Source of the DNA: Burkholderiaceae bacterium
GTDB lineage: Bacteria > Pseudomonadota > Gammaproteobacteria > Burkholderiales > Burkholderiaceae_C
Direction of reading: 5' to 3'
Length of the DNA: 64,000 nucleotides
Assembly (NCBI GenBank): GCA_004299095.1
Contig: SCQQ01000086.1
Location: 1-64,000 of the forward strand
Shown here: one piece after another, positions 53,513 to 62,548 of the stretch
Layout of the letters: each line of letters begins with the position of its first letter
Position numbering within the stretch: position 1 is the first letter of the stretch
Translations under genes and position numbers: made by a program
Notes under the pieces: generated by a model
Database searches by the model: none
What the model was told of the DNA's origin: nothing
What the model saw: the letters and a program-made list of their open reading frames with translations, nothing else

Positions 53513-54148
53513 TCAGGAGACGTTCGTTGCCGAAGCGTGAACCTGGGGCGTCAATCCGCAGCGGAACGCGGCCACGATGGAGCGCGGCGTGAGCACGGTG
53601 ACCATCGCGGCCGCGCCGGGGGTGTTGCGGGCCGGGTGGTAGCCGGTGTGCGTCCACGGCCAGAGCGCGCCGTTCCAGATCAGGCAAGGCGCACCGTCCA
53701 GCGCGATGAACGTGCCGGGCGGCAGCTTTCCATAGGATTCGGTCCACGTGACCTTGCCGCCGCCCCGGAGCGCGCGCTCGGCGTGCAGTTGGGCGTCGAT
53801 CTGCGCCACGCGCAGCGCACGGGCGGCCACTTCGGGATGGTTGGCGGCGCCCCACGCCGTCTTGAACTCATCGAAGCGCGTGTGCCGGCAAAACGAGCAC
53901 GGGCGATGGCCCGCCGCGAACGCGGTGGCTTCGTCCAGGAAGAACAGCTCTGTCCACGTATGCGGGCTGAACACCACGCGGTGCACGCCCTTGTAGTCCA
54001 GCCGACAGGTGATCCAGGCCTTGGTGCGCCACGGCGCCACGATGCGCTTCTGGTCGTCGTGCAGGATGCCGCGGTTGCCCATCCACGCGCCGCGCGCCGT
54101 CGCGGCTTCGAGCTGGCCCCACGGGGTGACCCGGTTCTGTAGTGGCAT
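53513..54148 (-). CDS. Conserved hypothetical protein with CSFCRH motif
   Basis: AWMGNRGILHDDQKRIVAPWRTKAWITCRLDYKGVHRVVFSPHTWTELFFLDEATAFAAGHRPCSFCRHTRFDEFKTAW; not assigned to a known function. Confidence 0.7.
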   Translation of the reverse strand: MPLQNRVTPWGQLEAATARGAWMGNRGILHDDQKRIVAPWRTKAWITCRLDYKGVHRVVFSPHTWTELFFLDEATAFAAGHRPCSFCRHTRFDEFKTAWGAANHPEVAARALRVAQIDAQLHAERALRGGGKVTWTESYGKLPPGTFIALDGAPCLIWNGALWPWTHTGYHPARNTPGAAAMVTVLTPRSIVAAFRCGLTPQVHASATNVS

Positions 54149-54196
54149 GGGTGGTTCCTTGGTGGCGGTGGCGCCCGAGCGTGACCACAATGGCCC

Positions 54197-54577
54197 ATGG
54201 CCGCGACTCTGATCCTTGCGCTGCACTTCGGCGTCATTGTCTTCAATGTCGCCGGTTGCGTACTGATCCCGCTGGGCGCCTGGCGCCGCTGGCGCTGGGT
54301 GCATGAATTCTGGTGGCGCCTCGCGCATCTGCTGAGCCTGGCGGTCGTGGCGCTGCAGGCGCTGCTCGGGCGTGCCTGCTTTCTGACGATCTGGCAGGGC
54401 GACCTGTCGGGCCATTCGCAGGCGCAGCCGCTGATCGCCGGCTGGATCAACCACTTGATTTACTGGCCGCTGCCGCTCGCGGTGTTCGCGACCGGCTACG
54501 TGGTGGTGTTCGCGTACGTCGTCGCGCTGTGGTTCCGGGTTCCGCCGCACTGGCGAGGGAGCGGCCGCTCCCGGTAA
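54197..54577 (+). CDS. DUF2784 family membrane protein
   Basis: HFGVIVFNVAGCVLIPLGAWRRWRWVHEFWWRLAHLLSLAVVALQALLGRACFLTIWQ. Confidence 0.82.
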   Translation: MAATLILALHFGVIVFNVAGCVLIPLGAWRRWRWVHEFWWRLAHLLSLAVVALQALLGRACFLTIWQGDLSGHSQAQPLIAGWINHLIYWPLPLAVFATGYVVVFAYVVALWFRVPPHWRGSGRSR

Positions 54578-54617
54578 GCGCGCCGGGGTCGACCAGGTGT
54601 CTGGTGGCCTCAAGGGC

Positions 54618-55547
54618 TCAAGTGTTCTCTCGGCTGCGCCGCGCTTCATAGGCGCACAGGTGCGTGTGGACGATGGGCAGCAGACGCAGCTTGGCCGTGT
54701 CTGCGCCCGCGTGGCGGATCAGCTCGCCAATGATGTGCTCGCCCTCGATGCGCGCGCCGTGTTCCATGTCCTTCATCATGGAGGCCGTGAGCGTCGATTC
54801 CGGGTTGGTGCTGAACGCCAGCAGGCGCTCGCGCGCCGCCGGGCGCGGGGCGAAGCCGTTGACCGCGGCCACGGCGCTGCATTCTTCGAACAGCCCGGTG
54901 ATGAAGTCTTTGGAACCCGCCTTGACGATGTCGCAAATGGCGGCGCGCATCAGGCAGGTGGCGCCCGCCACGGTGGCGATCAGCACCCATTTCTCCCACA
55001 TCTCCTGCTGCACGTTGGCGCTCAACTGCGCGTCGAACGCGGCACCCGAAAAATCGCTTTGGATGGCGCTGGCCCGGTCCGAGCGCTTGCCGTCCAGCTC
55101 GCCATAGACCAGCCGGTGTGCCTGATTCAGGTGGCGCACGGTGCCGTTTCCATCCAGCGCGACGGAGATCACGCACATGCCGCCCAGCACGTGGTCCGCG
55201 CCGAAACGCTGTTGCAGCGCGCCCACGTGGCTCAAGCCGTTGAGCAGGGGCAGGATGGCGGTGCGCGGCCCGACGGCGGGCGCGAAGGCGTCCATCGCTG
55301 AAGGCAGGTCGTACGCCTTGCAACTCACCAGGACGACGTCGTACGGGGCGGACAGTTGTTCGGCGAGCAGCGTGGACGGGTGCGCCACATGCGCCGGCCC
55401 GTGCGGGCTCTCGATCGAAAGCCCGGCGCTTTGCAATTGACCTTGGCGCTTGGCATGCACCAGAAAAGTCACGTCGCGCCCGGCTTGCGCGAGCCGTCCG
55501 CCAAAGTACCCGCCAATCGCGCCCGCGCCCACCACCAGCCATTTCAT
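54618..55547 (-). CDS. panE: 2-dehydropantoate 2-reductase
   Basis: MKWLVVGAGAIGGYFGGRLAQAGRDVTFLVHAKR...VVLVSCKAYDLPSAMDAF...LLNGLSHVGAL. Confidence 0.9.
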   Translation of the reverse strand: MKWLVVGAGAIGGYFGGRLAQAGRDVTFLVHAKRQGQLQSAGLSIESPHGPAHVAHPSTLLAEQLSAPYDVVLVSCKAYDLPSAMDAFAPAVGPRTAILPLLNGLSHVGALQQRFGADHVLGGMCVISVALDGNGTVRHLNQAHRLVYGELDGKRSDRASAIQSDFSGAAFDAQLSANVQQEMWEKWVLIATVAGATCLMRAAICDIVKAGSKDFITGLFEECSAVAAVNGFAPRPAARERLLAFSTNPESTLTASMMKDMEHGARIEGEHIIGELIRHAGADTAKLRLLPIVHTHLCAYEARRSRENT

Positions 55548-55722
55548 TTGCGTTGCCCCTGCTTGCTTTCGTGTGCCGCGATCTTATTGCGCTGGCGCTT
55601 GGCCGTCCGCAGGCGGCACCGGATCGATGGCTTCCGGCCGGCGATCCGGGAGGCAGCCACAGCATCCGAAGCCCCGCGCGTCAGCCGCAACGGCAATACC
55701 GATGCCGGCGTGCGGCACGCCC

Positions 55723-55760
55723 GATCGGCCGATAATCGCGCCCCGTTTGATCGGCCCGAT
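55723..55760. repeat. Two near-identical dyads GATCGGCCGAT / GATCGGCCCGAT upstream of amt
   Basis: GATCGGCCGAT 55723-55733 and GATCGGCCCGAT 55749-55760, in the panE/amt divergent intergenic region. Confidence 0.6.
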
Positions 55761-55794
55761 GGCCATTTTTCGGCGCCGCGAAAGGAAGTTCGTG

Positions 55795-56994
55795 ATGAAT
55801 CCGCTGCACAGCCCGGCTGACGTCTTGTTCATTTTCATTGGCGGCGTCCTGATCCTGGCGATGCACGCCGGCTTTGCTTTTCTCGAGCTGGGTACGGTGC
55901 ACAAGAAAAACCAGGTGAACGCGCTGGTCAAGATCCTGAGCGATTTCGGCGTCTCTACGCTGGCCTATTTCTTCATCGGCTACGGCATTGCCTACGGCAC
56001 GCATTTCTTCGAAGGCGCCGACTTGCTCGCACACGACAACGGTTTTGCCCTTACCCGCTTCTTCTTCTTGCTGATGTTCGCCGCCGCGGTGCCGGCCATC
56101 ATTTCCGGCGGCATCGCCGAGCGCGCGCGCTTCTATCCGCAATTGATCGCCACGTTCTGTCTGGTGGCGTTCTTCTACCCGCTGTTCGAGGGCATCGCCT
56201 GGAACGGCAACTTCGGCATCCAGGCCTGGCTTACGCACGTGTTCGGCGCGCCGTTCCACGACTTCGCAGGCTCGGTGGTGGTGCACGCCGTCGGCGGCTG
56301 GATGGGGCTGGTTGCAGTGCTGCTGCTCGGCCCGCGCTACGGGCGCTACGCCGAAGGTGGCGGCTCGGCGCACCCGCCGTCATCCATTCCGTTCCTGGCG
56401 CTGGGCACCTGGATCCTGGTGATCGGCTGGTTCGGCTTCAACGTCATGAGTGCGCAGGGGCTCGACCGGATTTCCGGCCTGGTGGCGGTGAATTCGCTCA
56501 TGGCCATGGTCGGCGGTACGCTGGCCGCGCTGGTGGCCGGGCGCAGCGACCCCGGTTTTGTCCACAACGGCGCGCTTGCGGGTCTGGTGGCGGTGTGCGC
56601 GGGCTCCGACATCATGAATCCGCTCGGTGCGCTGGTGACCGGTGCGGTGGCCGGCGTGCTGTTCGTATTCCTCTTCACGCTCACGCAGAACCGCTGGAAG
56701 ATCGACGATGTGCTGGGCGTCTGGCCGCTGCACGGGCTGTGCGGCACTTGGGGCGGCCTGGCCGCCGGCATCTTCGGCTTGCAGGCGCTGGGCGGCGAAG
56801 GCGGCGTGAGCTTCGTTTCGCAATTGCTTGGCACCGTGCTCGGGATCATGATCGCGCTGGCGGGCGGCTTCGTGGTGTACGGCATTCTCAAGCGCACCAT
56901 GGGCATACGCCTGAGCCCGAACGACGAGTACCGCGGCGCGGACTTGAGCATTCACCGCATTTCCGCCACGCCCGACCACTGGGCGCCGTGGTAG
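55795..56994 (+). CDS. amt: Ammonium transporter Amt
   Basis: MHAGFAFLELGTVHKKNQVNALVKILSDFGVSTLAYFFIGY...DFAGSVVVHAVGGWMGLVAVLLLGPRYGRY...VWPLHGLCGTWGGLAAGIFG. Confidence 0.95.
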   Translation: MNPLHSPADVLFIFIGGVLILAMHAGFAFLELGTVHKKNQVNALVKILSDFGVSTLAYFFIGYGIAYGTHFFEGADLLAHDNGFALTRFFFLLMFAAAVPAIISGGIAERARFYPQLIATFCLVAFFYPLFEGIAWNGNFGIQAWLTHVFGAPFHDFAGSVVVHAVGGWMGLVAVLLLGPRYGRYAEGGGSAHPPSSIPFLALGTWILVIGWFGFNVMSAQGLDRISGLVAVNSLMAMVGGTLAALVAGRSDPGFVHNGALAGLVAVCAGSDIMNPLGALVTGAVAGVLFVFLFTLTQNRWKIDDVLGVWPLHGLCGTWGGLAAGIFGLQALGGEGGVSFVSQLLGTVLGIMIALAGGFVVYGILKRTMGIRLSPNDEYRGADLSIHRISATPDHWAPW

Positions 56995-57001
56995 CGCGGG
57001 C

Positions 57002-57859
57002 TCAGGCGCCCGTGAAATCGGCGCGGTAGTCCTGCAGGAACGTGGCCAGTGCGGTTGGCGGGCGTCCGGTGAGCTGCTCGAAATCCGCTGATACCGCGTT
57101 GTCCGGCGGCTCGTAGGCGTACAGGATGTGCGCCAAGTCGAAGGCGCGCCAGCCGGGCACGTCGCGCACGCGCAGCCGCGCTTCCCAGTCGTGCGGATCG
57201 ACCGCTTCGTACTCCACCGGCCGGCCAAGCAATTCGGAGAGCGCGGCGGCCACCTGGTCGTAGCTGATGGCTTTCGGTCCGGTCAGACGGTAGGTCTTGC
57301 CCCGGTGCGCAGCCGGGTCCATGAGCACGGCAGCGGCGGCCGCTCCTACGTCACGCGCGTCCACGAGCGGCAGGCTGTCGTGCGCCATCGGTGCCGAGAG
57401 ACGCCCGGTCTTGCGGATGGCAGCGGCCGCACGCAGCAGGTTTTGCAGGTAGAGGTGCGGCTGCAGCAGCGTCCAGCCCGACGGCCCCGCCCGCAGGCGC
57501 TCGTCCAGCGCGTGGTGATCGGCCATGAGGTGCACCGGCGAATAGGCGGATGCGCCGATCGCCGACAGCTTGACGATGTGGCGCACGCCCGCGGCCCAGG
57601 CGCGCTCCAGCACACCCACGTAGTGCGGCACGGCATCGGGGTGGTCGGCGCAGACCAGCAGCAGCGCGTCCACGCCGGTGAGCGCTCGGTCCAGCGATGC
57701 GCCATCTTCGAAGCTGCCTTGGACGATTTCGGCGCCTTCCAGCCTTTGCGCAAATGCCAGGTTGCGCACCAGCGCCCGCACTGGCGCGCCTTGTGCCAGC
57801 AATGCGCGGGCCGTGGCGCCGCCCACCTGGCCGGTGGCGCCGGTGATCAGAATGGTCAT
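57002..57859 (-). CDS. NmrA-like NAD(P)-binding protein
   Basis: MTILITGATGQVGGATARALLAQGAPVRALVRNLAFAQRLEGAEIVQGSFEDGASLDRALTGVDALLLV. Confidence 0.88.
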   Translation of the reverse strand: MTILITGATGQVGGATARALLAQGAPVRALVRNLAFAQRLEGAEIVQGSFEDGASLDRALTGVDALLLVCADHPDAVPHYVGVLERAWAAGVRHIVKLSAIGASAYSPVHLMADHHALDERLRAGPSGWTLLQPHLYLQNLLRAAAAIRKTGRLSAPMAHDSLPLVDARDVGAAAAAVLMDPAAHRGKTYRLTGPKAISYDQVAAALSELLGRPVEYEAVDPHDWEARLRVRDVPGWRAFDLAHILYAYEPPDNAVSADFEQLTGRPPTALATFLQDYRADFTGA

Positions 57860-57900
57860 GAACGGTGGAAACCGTGGGCGAAGTCAGAGGGCGGCGCGGC

Positions 57901-58599
57901 TCAATAGCCCTCGAACTCTTCCGTCTTGATGTTGTCTTCGTCGGCGCCCACGTCGACCAGCAGCTTGCGCATGGCTTTCACCATGCCTTCGGGGCCGGAG
58001 AGGTAGTACTTGGGCGCACCGATGTCGGGTACGTGCGCGCGCACCATCTTGGCATCGATGAAGCCGTCGGTATCGCTGAAGCTCGGAACGAAGGTGAAAT
58101 TCTTGTTCACTTCGGCCAAGTGCTTGAGTTCATCCAGATACGCCGCCTGCGCCGGGTTGCGGTTGGAATACAGCAGCGTGATCTTGTGATTGGTTTTGTC
58201 GTGCGTGGCCTGCGCGATGATGCTGCGCACCGGCGTGATGCCGATGCCGCCGATCAGGAACACCGCCGGGATCTTGTCGTTCTTCTGCAGCGTGAAATCG
58301 CCCCAGAGCGCCAGCAGCTTGACCATCGTGGCTTCGGGCACCTTGGCCGCGGCCTGCTTGTATTTGCTTTGCGCGCGCATGCGCGTGGCCATGCGCAGCG
58401 TGTCCTCGAATGGCGCGCTCACGAACGAAAAGCCGTGCTTGTTGTTGCTGTCATCCAGTCCGGTGGAAGCCGGCAGCACCAAGTCGCCGTACTGGCCGGC
58501 GCGGTACTGGAAGCCCTTGGGTTTTTCCAGCGTGAACTCCAAGGTGCCTTGCGCCACTTCTTTTTTGTGCAGCAACTTGACGTTGTAACTGTCAGGCAT
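57901..58599 (-). CDS. Ferredoxin-NADP reductase-like FAD-binding oxidoreductase
   Basis: EFTLEKPKGFQYRAGQYGDLVLP...AVFLIGGIGITPVRSIIAQA...YYLSGPEGMVKAMRKLL. Confidence 0.88.
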   Translation of the reverse strand: MPDSYNVKLLHKKEVAQGTLEFTLEKPKGFQYRAGQYGDLVLPASTGLDDSNNKHGFSFVSAPFEDTLRMATRMRAQSKYKQAAAKVPEATMVKLLALWGDFTLQKNDKIPAVFLIGGIGITPVRSIIAQATHDKTNHKITLLYSNRNPAQAAYLDELKHLAEVNKNFTFVPSFSDTDGFIDAKMVRAHVPDIGAPKYYLSGPEGMVKAMRKLLVDVGADEDNIKTEEFEGY

Positions 58600-58883
58600 G
58601 GGTTGAACTCCTTCAGAATTTCAATGGTCGTTTCGATTATTGCGTGCGCCGCATAACTGGCATCGGTGTGCGTCTTTGTCGCCTCTTGGCGATGGGCACA
58701 GGGACAACCGGGATGCCGGCAAACGCGGAACCCGGGGTTTCGTGCACAGGGCGGCCGCGCGGAACAACCGGTTTCGCGGACTCGTCTCTTGGATGACGGG
58801 AGGTCGGGCTTTGTGACGCCGGCACCCGCTGGTCGACCGTTGTTCAGTGCCATGGCGCGTTCAGAGGTCGCGCCCGTTGGTCT

Positions 58884-59969
58884 TTACCCGTGCGCCGCCT
58901 GGCTGGCGATCCGGCGCGCCAGCTTCAGGTAGTCGTCGTGTTTTTCCAGGCCGTCCATGAAGCGCTTCGGGATCCCCTGAACGCCCACCATGGCGCCGAC
59001 CAACGCACCGGTCAGGATCGCACGCGCCTGGTTCTGGCCGCCGCCGTTGATGGCGCTCAGCACGGCGGTTTCATAGTCGTCCGCAAAGCGCGCCGCCAGG
59101 TGATATGCAGCCGGGAACTGGTGGTACACGGCGCACGGCATGCCGTAGACCTGCGACACCTTCCACGCCGGCTCGATGCGCACCGCCGGATCGAGCGCGG
59201 CACCGGCGATGTAGCCCATGCCGATGAGCGCATCGGGCGACGCGAAATTGCCCGCCACGTGCACCCGTTCGGGGCCCGGCGCCACGCTGTCGAGCCCCGG
59301 TGTGGTCACGCTGTGAAACGGCAGCGTGCCGTCGTGTACGCGCGCCATCAGTTTGTCGGTGATCTGGCCGTCGAAATGCTCGCCCTGCACCAGCAACCCG
59401 AGCGCCGCGCAGTACGCCGTGGTCATGGCGCCCACGGTGGCGTCGATTTGCGTGAGGGCCGTGTTGCCGCTCACGTGGCGCGCGAGCTGGCTCAGGTCTT
59501 TCGCGTAGCGCACCGCAATCGCCAGCACGCGCTCGGCCGCTTCCGTATTGTCCGCATAGCCGCCCACCTGGCCCCAAGGCTTGTGCTGCTGCACGCGCAA
59601 GCGATAGGCCTCGCGCATTGACTGGCTGGTATAGCCGCCGGGGCCGTTCTTGGGCGAGCCGTTGATCAGCGGGAAGAATTCTTTGTCCAGACGCGCGCAG
59701 AAATCGGCTTCGTCGTACTTGCCGTGCTCGGCCAGCGAGCGCATGGTGAGCGCCAGCAGCCAGCCCGATTGCGACGATTGCCCGGCTTTCAATCCTTCGT
59801 GATAGCGCCCGGGCTTCGGCGTGGTGTAGTCGCTGATCCACGGGCCGTAAGCGGCGTGCAGCTCGTCCAGGTTGTAGTACCAGTGCGGGCCGACGCCGAG
59901 CGCGTCGGCCACGAGCGCGCCCATCAGGGCGCCGGCGGCGCGGTCTTCGAAAGTGGTGGTGGTTGTCAT
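58884..59969 (-). CDS. ADP-ribosylglycohydrolase family protein
   Basis: DRAAGALMGALVADALGVGPHWYYNLDELHAAYG...AINGGGQNQARAILTGALVGAMVGVQGIPKRF. Confidence 0.87.
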   Translation of the reverse strand: MTTTTTFEDRAAGALMGALVADALGVGPHWYYNLDELHAAYGPWISDYTTPKPGRYHEGLKAGQSSQSGWLLALTMRSLAEHGKYDEADFCARLDKEFFPLINGSPKNGPGGYTSQSMREAYRLRVQQHKPWGQVGGYADNTEAAERVLAIAVRYAKDLSQLARHVSGNTALTQIDATVGAMTTAYCAALGLLVQGEHFDGQITDKLMARVHDGTLPFHSVTTPGLDSVAPGPERVHVAGNFASPDALIGMGYIAGAALDPAVRIEPAWKVSQVYGMPCAVYHQFPAAYHLAARFADDYETAVLSAINGGGQNQARAILTGALVGAMVGVQGIPKRFMDGLEKHDDYLKLARRIASQAAHG

Positions 59970-60015
59970 GGAGCGACTGTAGTTCGTGCCGGGCGCCATT
60001 GCAGAGGCGCCCGGT

Positions 60016-61350
60016 TCAAGTGCGGAACCCGGCGAAGGGCAGCCCGAAGGCGTCCAGCAGGAGCATGAGGTTGAGCGCCATGACTGCTGCCGCGCCGGCC
60101 CAGGCGATCCCTCGCAGGCGCCAGCCGATGGCGAATTCGCCCATTACGTCGCGGCGCGCGACGAACCACAGCAGGGGCAGCATCGGCACCGGCAGCGAAA
60201 CGGCGAGCACCACCTGGCTGAGCACCAGCGCACGCGTGGTATCCATGCCGAGGGCGATGACGACGAACGCCGGCGCCATGGTGACGGCGCGCCGCAGCCA
60301 CAGCGGGATGCGCCGGTGGATGAAACCCTGCATGACCAGTTGCCCGGCCATCGTCCCGACCACCGAACTGGAGATGCCCGAGGCGATCAGCGAGGTCAGG
60401 AACGCGCCCGCAGCCAGCCCGCCGAGCAGCGGCGCGAGCGAGTGGTAGGCCGTGCCGAGGTCGGCCACCTCGGGGTGGCCGCGGTGGAACGCCGCGGCGG
60501 CCATGATCACCATGGCGACGTTCACCAGCCCGGCGACGCTGAGGGCACCCACCACCTCGAGGTTCGAATAGTGCAGCAGCCGCCGCCGCTCGGACAGCGT
60601 GGCGTCGGGCATGCGCTCGGCCGTCAGCCCCGAATGCAGGAACAGCGCATGCGGCATGATGGTGGCGCCGACGATACCGACCGCGAGCACCAGCGCGCCG
60701 CTGTCGGCCAAGGCCGGCGTTACCGCGCCCCGTGCCGCAGCGGGCCAGTCGACCGGCGCGATGAACAGCTCGATCAGGTAGCACAGGCTGATGATGACGA
60801 CGAAACCGCCGATCAGCAGCTCCATCGGCCGGAAACCGCGATCGCCCAGCACCAGCAGCGCATAGGTCACGGCGGCCGTTATCCCCATGCTCCAGAGCAG
60901 CGGCACGCCGAAGAGCAGCGACAAGCCGATCGCGCCGCCGAGGAATTCCGCCAGGTCGGTGGCCATCGCCGCGATTTCCGAGACGATCCACATGACCTGC
61001 ACCAGCGGCCGTGGCAACCGGTCGCGGCTGACTTCGGCCAGGTTCTTCCCGGTGGCGATCCCGAGGCGCGCCGAAAGCGCCTGGAACAGCATGGCGATCA
61101 GGTTGGCCGCCACCACCACCCAGAGCAGCGAGAAGCCGTAGCGCGCCCCCGCCTGGATGTTGGTCACGTAGTTGCCGGGATCGACATAGGCGATCGAGGC
61201 GATGACCGCCGGGCCGAGGAACAACAGAAAGGCGAACGGCCCGCCACGCCCATCCAGCGCCGCCCGCACATGCGATGCCGTGCGGGTGCTGAGACCCGTG
61301 CCCGCCGGCGCGCGCGCATTGCCGATCGCCTGCGGCACTTCAGTCTTCAT
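60016..61350 (-). CDS. Nramp family divalent metal transporter
   Basis: FLLFLGPAVIASIAYVDPGNYVTNIQAGARYGFSLLWVVVAANLIAML...GIVGATIMPHALFLHSGL. Confidence 0.95.
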   Translation of the reverse strand: MKTEVPQAIGNARAPAGTGLSTRTASHVRAALDGRGGPFAFLLFLGPAVIASIAYVDPGNYVTNIQAGARYGFSLLWVVVAANLIAMLFQALSARLGIATGKNLAEVSRDRLPRPLVQVMWIVSEIAAMATDLAEFLGGAIGLSLLFGVPLLWSMGITAAVTYALLVLGDRGFRPMELLIGGFVVIISLCYLIELFIAPVDWPAAARGAVTPALADSGALVLAVGIVGATIMPHALFLHSGLTAERMPDATLSERRRLLHYSNLEVVGALSVAGLVNVAMVIMAAAAFHRGHPEVADLGTAYHSLAPLLGGLAAGAFLTSLIASGISSSVVGTMAGQLVMQGFIHRRIPLWLRRAVTMAPAFVVIALGMDTTRALVLSQVVLAVSLPVPMLPLLWFVARRDVMGEFAIGWRLRGIAWAGAAAVMALNLMLLLDAFGLPFAGFRT

Positions 61351-61479
61351 GCATTGGGATGTGGCGCGGATCGCGGCGCGATTCAAGCGGCTTCCGTTGC
61401 TCCGGCGTACTCCTGCGTGCGTCGTTGCCGGCCGCGCGCGGGTCGATCCGCGCCAGCGCGCAGCGAGGTGTGTCCGGGC

Positions 61480-62532
61480 CTAGTCGTACACCACCACGCG
61501 ATCGCCCACTTTCACTTGCTCGTACAGCCACTTGGCGCTCTGGTAGTCGTTCAGTTGGCTGCAGCCGTGCGAACCGCTGGCGTAGCCGGTTCGGGCGAAA
61601 TCGTCGGAATAGTGAATCGCCACGTTGCCCAGATAGAAGATGGCGTACGGCATGGGCGTGCGCTCGCCGAAGATTTTGGAAATCGTGTCCTGGTTCATGT
61701 ACCAGATGCGGAATTCGCCCACCGGGCTGTCGTAGCCGGGCCGGGAAAAGCGCGCTGCGCGCGTGAGCTGCGCCTGGCCATTCACCACGTACGACATCTT
61801 CTTCTGGCGCTTGGAAATGCACACCACCTTGCCCGTGAGGCAGCGGGTATCGAGCGCTTGCGTGAGCGTGCTCGCGGGCGGCGCGTCGAAGAGCTGCGCA
61901 TAGCGCGGGCTGCGTGTTTCGCCGATGAGCCGGGCCCAGGTGCGCTCGTCCATCACGTCGCTGGCCGGCAGACCGACCTTGCGGCGGTACGCGGCGATGG
62001 CGGCTTGCGTCGGATGGTCGAGTGCGCCGTTGATCGGTCCCTGATAGGCGCCGGCCTGCTTCAGCCGGTGCTGCAGCTCCATCACGTAGCCCGCTTGCGT
62101 CGGGCTCGTGAACCAGGCGCCGACGTCGGTGTTGTCGAGTTCGGCGGCGGTCGGTGCGCGTGATTTCGCCAGCAACACGTCCCACGTTTTCTGGTCGACC
62201 ACGCCGGTCGGTTTCAAGTCATGGTCGCGCTGGAATTTCTCCACCGCAGCGCGCGTTTGCTGGCCGAAGCGGTCGTTGGCGTCGTACGCCGCCAGGTATT
62301 TGGCGTGGCGCAGGCGGATCTGCAGTTCGCGCACTTGCGGTGATTCCATCTTGTAGCGCAGGGGGTGCTGTAGCACGGCAAGGTGCGCTGACGGCGACGG
62401 CGCCGCGTGGATGGCGGCCGTCGTGGGCGCCGCCGTCGAACCCGCGGGCAGCACGGTGCCCAGCGTCGCCAGCACGCCGGCCACGATGCCGGTGTTCAGG
62501 AAGGAAGCGAAGCGCCGGCGGATCATCGTCAT
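61480..62532 (-). CDS. L,D-transpeptidase (YkuD) with two peptidoglycan-binding domains
   Basis: IHYSDDFARTGYASGSHGCSQLNDYQSAKWLYEQVKVGDRVVVYD catalytic HGC motif; VRELQIRLRHAKYL...FGQQTRAAVEKFQRDHDLKPTGVVDQKTWDVL. Confidence 0.92.
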   Translation of the reverse strand: MTMIRRRFASFLNTGIVAGVLATLGTVLPAGSTAAPTTAAIHAAPSPSAHLAVLQHPLRYKMESPQVRELQIRLRHAKYLAAYDANDRFGQQTRAAVEKFQRDHDLKPTGVVDQKTWDVLLAKSRAPTAAELDNTDVGAWFTSPTQAGYVMELQHRLKQAGAYQGPINGALDHPTQAAIAAYRRKVGLPASDVMDERTWARLIGETRSPRYAQLFDAPPASTLTQALDTRCLTGKVVCISKRQKKMSYVVNGQAQLTRAARFSRPGYDSPVGEFRIWYMNQDTISKIFGERTPMPYAIFYLGNVAIHYSDDFARTGYASGSHGCSQLNDYQSAKWLYEQVKVGDRVVVYD

Positions 62533-62548
62533 CGTTGGCTGTGATCGC

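Noticed and set aside
59986-62163. 725-aa + ORF opposite the Nramp transporter
   Set aside because: Antisense shadow ORF.
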